A DNA stretch of 64,000 bases from Pinus tabuliformis (Eukaryota; Streptophyta; Pinopsida; Pinales; Pinaceae): assembly GCA_031772625.1 (NCBI GenBank), contig CM062820.1, positions 86,472,069 through 86,536,068 on the forward strand, in the 5' to 3' direction. The notes beneath the pieces are model-generated. The model was given only the letters and a program-made list of their open reading frames with translations, was not told the DNA's origin and did not search any database. Position numbers and translations under genes: made by a program. Positions 55,800 through 64,000 of the stretch are shown here, piece by piece. The stretch's first letter is position 1; each line of letters begins with the position of its first letter.

Positions 55800-58321
55800 T
55801 GTCACACACCCAAAATTAGAATAACCCATAGTAAAAGAAATTATTAACTGTATGAATATTCTAACCTTTGAATAATTACGAAGTACTGATATCATAAAAC
55901 AATTGAGATAAATATATACAGTTGGCATCAAATTGATATATAAACTTTTCTATGGTTTGCACTTTACAATGATTACAAATCTGTTAAAATATCAGCACCA
56001 TAGTTTTGAACACAGAGGAATGGAGTTATCTAAGTTCATGAGTAAGCCTTTATGGTACCAATACCTGGTTTACTACAATTGACAATCCCACCATATCTTA
56101 TTCGTATTAACCATACAAACTATGTATTTACAGCCATAACTCAACCTTACGGTGGCATTAAGGGTTCTTGCGCTATTGAAGGCCCTAGGGCTACGGTCCA
56201 CTTCTGAGGTGAATGTCCTGGCGTCTCTAGCTATAGTCCTCACACGGGAAAATGTGCTTGATCTATCCATCCGTTCCTCCTCCAGATTGAACAGCTGGAG
56301 TTTCGTCTTGACGGACATAGTGTGGCCTGTAAGGGAAAATTCATCATTTGGTATGTCTGCTAAATGCTTGCCTAGTCCTCTGGCTAGTTTGGCAGCCTCC
56401 TTTCTGGTAAGGGAATTCTGACCTGCGGATTTCTTTTCACGGGTGCTAGTTCAACTTCCAGTTCATCAGAGTTCGTTACTAGGCTGAACTACATTTTCTA
56501 GTTGTTGTAGCCAATTTCTGATTCGCATCTTGCTCTGGAGAGGGTTGGCTTGCATGGTTCGACACTCAAATAGGTACCCATCTGTTGGTGACATCCTTTG
56601 TCAAACTCCTCACTGCGCCTTTCCTCGTTTGCTGTTTCCGAGAACGCAAGGATCTATAGTCTAAATCCTATGCTTGTTTTATTGCAGGTTGGTTTGGCTC
56701 TTAGACGGAACCCTCGGGATCTTTTCAATTCACCATTGTGACATGAGGATACTCGACATTTCTACTAGGTATGCGGGTTTTACCGAGATGGCCCTAAAGT
56801 TGTTCTTATATGATCTTACAGATTCTGTGGTTATTTTTAATTTTAAAATCCATTGGCTTGAATCTGAGAACTCGTGGTGTAATGTTTTAAAGGATGATTG
56901 TATAACTTTGTAAATCCCTTTCTCGATATTTGACATTATTTAGTTGTAGAGCTTCACATTCATTAATTTCTATGTTTGACTTATTTTAGTTTTCAACTAC
57001 CTATGGCACGAATCTTTTATTATGAAAGTTTGTCATTCCACAAGCTATAAATATTGGTAGTTGCTACTCTCTTATTGCGTAGTATGTATATAGTCGTATT
57101 GCTTATTCTCATTTCGAAATAGCAATGTAATTTTCTATTGCTCTTGTCTTTGAGGGTATTCTTGAAACCCTAATTCGTTTGGAGGTATTTATATGAATGG
57201 TTTACCTGCTTTGACAATGCAAGGAATATTCTGCTTGTTTTCCCGTAACATAAATGTTATTATTGTTTTTCTTTATGAATTACTCACCAATGCTAGGATT
57301 GTCTGTTATATTTAAATTAATTTATTTGATAACTCAAGACCTTGCTAACTTCTGGGGTTTATGCAAGTTTTAATGATTGTTTCACTATCGCAAGGCTTTC
57401 ATTGGGTCTTGCAAAGGAATAAAATATAGTAGTCCATACTTTCATCTTATTATCTGTGATGATTTGTCATGATTGTTCCACTATTCTATTGTTCTTTCTT
57501 GAAATTGTGGTATATCCGTTTCTCCTCTGTTTTTAACTACAATAGTTCTCAACTATGTTTGCTTCTAGAATCATTGTGGTAGAATGAAATTACTTACAGG
57601 TTAATTAATTTCTTTTCTTTAGTGAGGGACAATATCCTAACTTGTTCTGGTTCTGTTTGTAACATTTCTTAACTAAATTATCAAACTAGTTAATATTCTA
57701 TTTCTTTAAGGCAGAAGTTATTCAAGTAAATAGTACCTTCTATAATTTAAGAGAAGTTATTCAGATTTACTTATCTGTCCTCACCCTTCCAGATATACTG
57801 AATTATATTCTTTTGATTATTTGCCTCCCAACCTTGAGACCAACATTGCTCCGCCTAAGGTCGCTCCCCGAGCTCAGGGTATTGTCTTCAATATTCTCTG
57901 CTCTTGAATGTAGCAGTTATATGGTCTTAACCAGACATAGCCAAGGTAGCACTGTCTGTGCCTATAGCACAGTCCATCTCACAGTTTTCCTCTTTTCGTC
58001 CAGGTCTTAGATGCCCCCCATCCTCTTGATTCCTGGAATAAGTCTTCCTTCTGGAAGTAGTTAGGGCTAGGGTAGCTACCGAGCCTAACTGTTTGAGAAT
58101 AAATTGTTTGAGAATAAAATGTCATCCTTAGATGACCTATTCTCACTTAAATTAAACCTATTCTCACTTAAATTAAACCAATTAATTATTGCCAAGATTC
58201 TAACAATTCACTTTTATAAAATTAAGACAAAATTACTATTTATATCAAAGTTAACCAATATTCAGTTTGTCCAAAAAAATACAGTAAAATAAATATTTAC
58301 ACATATATGGGGGACATCTCA
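55800..58321 (-). repeat. 5' LTR of the Tekay-like element
   Basis: Begins TGTCACACACCC and ends GGGGGACATCTCA, 2,522 bp, the fuller copy. A short local duplication (CTATTCTCACTTAAATTAAAC twice, near 58137-58180) and GTTTGAGAATAAA twice near 58090-58115 are specific to this copy. Confidence 0.9.
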
Positions 58322-58326
58322 TATAA

Positions 58327-59872
58327 TGTGTTCCTAGGAAGGTTAGAAGGTATTTTATATATCATATAGCCTAATGCATTGAATGTGCAGGGCATATATC
58401 ATATATCGACCACTTTATTTTAAAGGAGAGGTTTCAAGTATTTAATTAATTAATTATAATTATTAGGTGGATAGAGGGACTTAATCTTGACTAAATATTC
58501 TAAACTATTGTTCGTAATAGCAACAAATCAAAAGTTGAGATTTATCTCAAAGTAATTATGATGTTTCTTCTCTTTTAATTACACTATTAATTTTAAAAAA
58601 GATTATATGAAAAATATAAAATGAGTTATGGTTTTTTGGGCATGAGGTATTGATAATCCATAGTATTGTAACAAAGATTATTTACAAGTTAAGAATATCC
58701 ATGATAAAGTGGGGTGAATATCAAGATTTAAAAATTGTGTTACATGTTTTTTAAATGTATATATGTTTAATTTATGTATTAATTATTTTTATAACTAATA
58801 ATAGTTTAAAATAAAATTATCATTTATTTAATTTTTAAATTTTTTCAAAAATTTTGGTAGAGTGGCATGAAATAAATGTTATGAAATAAATTTATCCCTA
58901 TGTATGTTTATTAGCCATTTAATTTATATAATTGCACCAGTTAATATAGTTGTGTTAAGAGATTTACTATTATGTCTTATTCATTTTTTTATTCATTTTT
59001 AATAAAACCCAAGATAATGATTAACAAAAATAAAAAATTAATTAAAATTATTAATTGAGATTGGAATTGATTGGCCAGAGATTGTGAAAGGAAAGGATAA
59101 CGAAGAATGAGTCTGTTTGCGTAACTTCCTCAAAAATGAATAGAGGAGAATGATCCATACTATACGCAGTTTTCAAACTGAATGCCCTGCGCCAGACATT
59201 GTGAAAGAGGGGGTATGACGAAGCATGAGTTTGTTTTCGTAACTTAGAGATAGTCAAGTCAAGTGATCAATTCTGGTGGAATCTTGGGTTAATCTTCTTC
59301 AAAATTATTAGGATGTTAGGGACAAGGAACCAACCACATAACCAAGGATGTTAAAGTCAAAGAACCATAGCCACCTTTTGAATATGCATTTTGATTATTT
59401 GCAAACATGATAGATCCACCACCTTGGTATAAAGAGCGTAGCCATGAACAACACAAAACTTAGCGTGAAGAAAATTTCAATTCAATTTTACAATCCCTCC
59501 ATGCCCATATTTAACTGCAATGTTTGTCATACAAGACCCTTCATACTCCCCAGATTCATATCTCTGGTGTTGATTTTTGTAATTTTGAATATGATATTTT
59601 TTCACACATAAGAGTTGGTAGGAGATCCATAAATGGTTTGGCAATGAAATTGGAGCAATTAGACAAGAACAAAGTCCACCATTGACATCGCTATTTGTGT
59701 AGTCGGATAACTGACGCTTTCATTGCTTCCCTGGCTGTTTGTGTCATGGGATTGACTCACTGCACAAACAGATAATTGATGCTTCCCCATTTGCCAATAA
59801 CATTTCTCTGTGGTTTTCTCTTACACTAAAATTTGTAGGTGTTGGTAAACGTTCCACCAAACCACTAGGATC
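58327..59872. other. No gene seen; A/T-rich, with a degenerate 120-bp duplication
   Basis: Intergenic. Near 59075-59240 the words CCAGAxATTGTGAAAG, ACGAAGxATGAGT and GTAACTT recur once at about 125-base spacing, and part of this resembles 40845-40880. A frame of 68 codons on the minus strand (59051-59257) covers the duplication but has no recognisable domain. Confidence 0.45.
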
Positions 59873-59877
59873 CCCAG

Positions 59878-61054
59878 TGTAAGGACCTGCAGTCCTTGAC
59901 ACGAACTCCCGGTTGGTGCGACGGTTTGTTTGGCAAACATGCGACTTGGAAAACATGCGAAGTGGAGCTCAGACTTAATGTGCGATGGAGACATGTGAAA
60001 GTGCACACGAAAGAAGGAGAGCGACTTGGTTTTATAGGCGTGGGAGCATGGATGGATTACACCCACGGGCCGACCTATACTTGCGATGCGTTAGAACGAA
60101 GGCCGACATGTTAGGAGGGTGTTTTACGATGGAGTATAGAGCGTGGGCAGGTTAGCTGGGTAGCCAAGACCTCGCCCAATGCACGGTATAAACTATATGC
60201 GATGGAGGTTCATTTAGACAGCAAGCAAATCGCTCAAGCATTCAAGCGAGTCTTCAACAAAGAGGTGCGAAGTTAAGGGCCGCAGCAAGAAGAAAGGCGC
60301 AGGTCGTTATGCGCCCAAGTCTTGGGCAGGTCGCTTAGTAGCACGGTCTTGAACGAAGGCGTAGGGCAAGGAGTGCCAGCCAGTTGAACGAAGGCGTAGG
60401 ACGAGGAGTGCCCGCTGGTTGAACAAAGGCGTGGGCGCCCAGTTGTATGAAGGCATGCATGGGTTCTTGGGCAACTCAAGTGAGTGCCTGCTCGTCGTTT
60501 GAAGGCAAACGCGTGGGTGTCTTGGTGACTCGGGTGAGGTCGCCTGCCCACCGTGCAGAGGTAAACGAAGGGTGACTTGGGTGAGGCCACCCGCCCGTCG
60601 ACAAGGTTCAGTTGTGAAGTTTGGTTGGCAGCTTGTGTGAGGGCGCACCCGCCCGACTTGGGCAAGGAAATCTTGGCTATCACACGAAGGTGTGATGATG
60701 TTGTAAAATTGGCTAAGTATGAAACTTTGGGTTTCCCAGTATACTTGTAAAGCATTGTAACTTTGTAAAGTTGTATAATATATTATTCAGGCAGACTCAT
60801 TGTTCAAGGAGTTTCCCCTCCCTTTATAATGTGTAATTGTGTTCTTCATGTATAATTGTTGTTGATAATGAATGTGTATGGGTTCATTGGCATAAAGGAA
60901 CATTAATAATTACTTGGTCGTGAAACACAAAATAAGTAGGATAAGTGGTTAGGCATAGTCCATGAACATAAGTATTGGTGAAAAGAAAGTGTTCGGTGGT
61001 GCTGCACCTCGCCAAGCACGGTTGAAAGACTACCGCTGGCCTAGGGGCGTGACA
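59878..61054 (+). repeat. 5' LTR of the gag-protease element
   Basis: Begins TGTAAGGACC and ends GGGGCGTGACA, 1,177 bp. TTTATAGG at 60031 is a plausible TATA box. A 35-base tandem repeat (GAACGAAGGCGTAGG, then GGAGTGCC and CAGTT/TGGTT) starts at 60351, 60386, 60421 and, shortened, 60445. The LTR ending is the same as that of the 35093-36222 LTR. Confidence 0.9.
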
Positions 61055-61056
61055 GG

Positions 61057-61068
61057 TGGTATCAGAGC
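61057..61068 (+). promoter_or_regulatory. Initiator tRNA-Met primer-binding site
   Basis: Exact TGGTATCAGAGC two bases after the LTR. A second exact copy is at 61134-61145. Confidence 0.9.
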
Positions 61069-61378
61069 AGCTGATTTGGGCATTGAAGGTTGAAGCTGCT
61101 ACACACCTCCACTGAAGTGAAGTTGGTATCAGAGCTAGTCTGAAGACTTGGAGGAGTCTTGTAGGAAGCTGGTGTTAGAACAGGGTTGCTCGTGATGAAG
61201 TGCAGGTGTGGATACACTTGGAAGCTTGGAAATTAGTGACAGTGAAGCAGTTAGTTGCAGGTGAAGGAAGTTGTTTCACATACAAGTGGAACAAGGGCTG
61301 GTTTAGGTTGCAGACAACTTTGTGAAGCTGTTGGATGGTTGAAACTAGATCGCAAAGAAGAAGGAAATTGTTAGCAAT

Positions 61379-63220
61379 GGCAGGTGAATCTCAGGTTGGG
61401 TCTAGTCATGGTGCGAATGATGCTACTATGGCACTCATTGAAAAGTGTTGGAAAGGATGGAGGAGTTAGAGGCTTACTAGACTAAGAAGATGGACTTGGT
61501 CGAGAAGGATCAAGAGGAAAATTTGAAGATGAAGGAAAAGCTCGATGAACTCTAGACTCAACATGAGTACACTGATCTTTTGTGTACATAACTTGAAGTA
61601 AGGGTCAAGGAGATTGAAGAGGCAAGAGATCAAGGCTTGGCAGAGATCGTGGACTTGCAGAAATCTCTTGACGAAGCCAGAGATGAGATTGTGGTGTTGA
61701 AGAAGGCTGTGAGGCATAACTCAAGTGGAGGAGTGCCTCATGTGAAAGTTAAGGAACCAGAACCTTATGATGGTACACGGAGTGCGAAAACTCTTGGAAA
61801 TTTTCTATAGGACATGGAGCAATACTTGGAACGATTGGGTCTATTTGATGATGAGACAAAAGTGAAGGTAGCTGCTTAGTTCTTGACGAAGGATGCTAAG
61901 ATGTGGTGGAAAAGGAGGATGGATCAGATTGCCAATGGTAGCGTGGGTGACATTACTTCATGGGATGAAATGAAGAAGGCTTTGCAGACCCATTTCAGTC
62001 CTCAGGATGAAACGTGGGAAGCAAGGATGAAGATAAAGTTCATAAAGCAGACAGGGAACCTTCAGACATATCAGTAGGAGTTTGCAAGTGCGGTTCTGGA
62101 ACTTCCTGACATGGCGGAGAGGGACAAGGTGTTCAACTTCATTATTGGATTGAAGCCTTGGGCACGCAATGAAGTGAAGAGGTAGAAGATTAAAACACTG
62201 GAGGAAGTTTTTTCTGTTGTGGACAGGTTGGTGGAGCATTATGATGAGACTTCTGATGATAGGAAGAAGAAGTCCGATAAGCTGAAAGAAAAGAAGAAGG
62301 ATGATGCTTCGAAATTGGATGATAATTCGAAGACGAAGAAAGCCTTGAAGTGTTGGATATGTGTTGAACCACATATGGTGAAGAATTTTCCTTCTAGACC
62401 GAAAGTGGATGCGATTGAACAATCTAATGCAAAGAATGAAGAAGCTTTTGTGGGGATGATGCAGATACTTGGTGCTGTTGCTGCTACAGAGGTGATCTCT
62501 CGGAGGGATCCTGAGAGGAACAAGTTGGAGTATGTTTGGATGAAGGTTGAGGGTGCTGATATACTCACTATGGTGGATAGTGGGGTTACTCACAACTTCA
62601 TGGGTGTAGATATTGCGAAAAGAATTGGGCTGAAATTTGTACCAGTGAAGGCACAAATGAAGACAATCAATTCTCCTCCTGATTTTGTTCTTGGTGTAGT
62701 TGAAAAGGTGGTCACAACACTAGGTGAGTGGACAGGGAAGGTGGACTTCACTATAGTGCAGATAGATGACTATGAAGCTGTGCTGGGAATGGAATTCTTG
62801 AAACAGTTTGATGCTATGATTGTTCCACATTTGAAGAAGCTGGACATTTACGATGGAAGGGATGATTTACCCATTGGTGTACCAACCATTGGAGTAACAA
62901 AGCCTGATTGTAAGTTGGTAGTAATGCAAATGGAGGATGAGAAGAGGATGGAAGACATGAGTAATCGGTTGTCTATGGTTGAGACAAAGCTTACCGAGTA
63001 GTCATTGGTCATCAGGACACTTTCTGATAGTATCTTAGATTTTTCAAGAAGGCTAGAAGTGGTTGAGGATGATGATGATGAGGCATATTTGAGGCTGAAT
63101 GTCCGGGAGGAGGATCGGGTCACTTATCTATAGAGGATGGAGATAGAGAATCCTGACAGCTGGATTGAGATTATTAGTGAGGGTGAGCCTTCAGTCTCTA
63201 CTCCCTCCACATCTTCTTAG
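61379..63220 (+). pseudogene. Gag-protease of the non-autonomous element (broken)
   Basis: ATG at 61379 (M-A-G-E-S-Q) begins Gag. A frameshift near 61447 and then stops at several Gln/Trp positions interrupt it. Order: Glu/Lys/Leu-rich coiled coil (61480-61710), capsid with M-W-W-K-R-R and F-S-P-Q-D (61900-62010), basic linker, and knuckle C-W-I-C-V-E-P-H-M-V-K-N-F near 62350, whose last zinc ligand Cys is replaced by Phe. The protease has M-V-D-S-G-V-T-H-N-F near 62570-62600 with intact D-S-G, and continues to V-L-G-M-E-F-L-K. After a TAG at 62999-63001 the frame resumes through an acidic stretch (E-V-V-E-D-D-D-D) to TAG at 63218-63220. The protease resembles that of the 35-kb chromovirus. 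Confidence 0.8.
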
Positions 63221-63732
63221 ATGGGAAAGAAGATGGGGCTCATTGTTAGCTACTCATGGTAGCGAGTCCCTAAAATAGGTTGAGCAGGTATGACAAATGG
63301 TGCAGGGATGGTTCGACATCAAGCATCATGACATGTTGCAGATGGGATGGAGTTTCCATGGACCTGAGCATGGGTGAGATTCTTGGTGAGTCCAGGATGT
63401 GGCAGAATCCGAGATAGACTGGTGAAGGCATAAGGATGGCCATTCTTATGATTTGAGCGTGACAGTTGGACTGATCACCCGACTAGTTCAAGTCATGGGG
63501 GCTAGCAGTGTACCATAGAGATGTTGGCATCAGGCAGGAAGGAGGACAGTTCATAGGATGGAATGACACATGATGGAGATGGCAGTTCTACATATGTTGC
63601 AGGGATGTTTGCAGTATGTGGAGGAGTTGACATCATAGACCAAGGATGAGATAGTTTTTGATGATGATCTTGGTGGATGGCTACTAGGATGGTATGTTTT
63701 CGAGGACGATAATGACTTCAGGTGGAGGAACA
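63221..63732 (+). other. Residual pol tail and polypurine tract
   Basis: Most of this segment has no clear frame. The last codons before the LTR read W-Y-V-F-E-D-D-N-D-F-R-W-R-N-M and then TAA (63735-63737). This matches the end of the chromovirus polyprotein at 39675-39722 (W-I-V-D-D-D-N-E-Y-R-W-G-R-M). The polypurine tract is AGGTGGAGGAACA. This suggests an internal deletion from an autonomous ancestor that kept the very 3' end. Confidence 0.65.
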
Positions 63733-64000
63733 TGTAAGGACCTGCACTCCTTGGCAAGATATCTCGGTTGGTGCAACGGTTTGTTTGGAAAACATGCGAA
63801 TTGGAAAACATGCGAAGTAGAGCTCAGACTTAAAGTGCGATGGAGACAAGTGAAAGTGCACACGAAAGAAGGAGAGCGACTTGGTTTTATAGGCATGGGA
63901 GCATGGATGGATTACACCCACGGGCCGACCTATACTTGTGATGCGTTAGAACGAAGGCCGACGTGTTAGGAGGGCATTTTGTGATGGAGTATAGGATGTG
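63733..64000 (+). repeat. 3' LTR start, cut by the window edge
   Basis: Begins TGTAAGGACCTGCACTCC and follows 59878 onward with about 20 differences over 268 bases, most of them transitions. Confidence 0.9.

Larger units (their letters stand above)
48801..58321 (-). mobile_element. Tekay-like chromovirus with long LTRs, TSD TATAA
   Basis: LTRs at 48801-50916 (3') and 55800-58321 (5'), with TATAA at 48796-48800 and 58322-58326. PBS at 55786-55797; polypurine tract at 50917-50935. Minus-strand gag, protease, RT, RNase H, integrase and chromodomain are all recognisable but broken by many stops and frameshifts. Long LTRs, about 9.5 kb overall and the C-terminal Q-V-K-V-Q-W-K-H...A-T-W-E fit the Tekay/Del group of chromoviruses; clade is inferred. 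Confidence 0.9.
59878..64000 (+). mobile_element. Gag-protease-only LTR element (TR-GAG-like), 3' end beyond window
   Basis: 5' LTR at 59878-61054, exact PBS at 61057, Gag and protease on the plus strand, a short tail, a polypurine tract and the start of the 3' LTR at 63733. The internal region is only about 2.7 kb, and no RT, RNase H or integrase is present. LTRs match at roughly 93% over the 268 visible bases. The 5' flank CCCAG (59873-59877) is the TSD candidate. Such Gag-only LTR elements are known in plants as TR-GAG and depend on an autonomous partner. Confidence 0.85.

Noticed and set aside
60273-60755. 160-codon minus-strand frame
   Set aside because: Lies within the 5' LTR over tandem repeats; composition reflects the repeat and no homology is apparent.

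Overview
The window looks like intergenic DNA from a large, transposon-packed plant nuclear genome. Nearly everything readable is LTR-retrotransposon sequence, with primer-binding sites for plant initiator tRNA-Met or a Tat/Ogre-type tRNA, chromodomain integrases, heavy nesting and strong decay. I found no convincing host gene, rRNA, tRNA or CRISPR array. The nested long-LTR elements, and an LTR terminus with a G-run hairpin, recall gymnosperm repeats, but that placement is tentative.

Layout. 1-3616: 5' end (gag start, leader, PBS, LTR) of a minus-strand Tat/Ogre-like element, apparently inserted in a Copia element whose 5' LTR and gag start occupy 3617-4430. 5369-15714: a tandem LTR-internal-LTR arrangement of a second minus-strand Tat-like family. 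It carries a long unrecognised ORF (10158 to 5369), split by a solo LTR of another family (7813-9486, TSD GTTGT), and a second ORF copy fused by deletion to RNase H-integrase. 16231-19898: truncated chromovirus. 19900-22344: a 2.4-kb element with terminal inverted repeats of about 660 bp. 22770-32437: a Tat/Ogre-type element with gag and protease only, two tandem-repeat arrays standing where RT-RH-integrase would be. 35093-40825: plus-strand chromovirus that lost gag. 41235-47162: a rather young, complete chromovirus with 333-bp LTRs. 48801-58321: a Tekay-like chromovirus with 2.1-2.5-kb LTRs. 59878-64000+: a plus-strand gag-protease-only element, its 3' LTR cut by the window edge.

How they relate. 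Five insertions have target-site duplications that I read directly: GTTGT, TTCCT/TTCTT (one mismatch), GTAGC, CATTG and TATAA. The gag-protease-only elements would need enzymes supplied in trans. The 59.9-kb element shares its LTR ending and polyprotein tail with the 35-kb chromovirus, so that family is the natural candidate helper. All polyproteins are broken, and many in-frame stops are TAG or TGA where CAG, TGG or CGA is expected, suggesting decay through deamination of methylated cytosine. Regions 4431-5368, 15716-16230, 22345-22764, 32693-35087, 40831-41229, 47168-48795 and 58327-59872 show no gene I can support.
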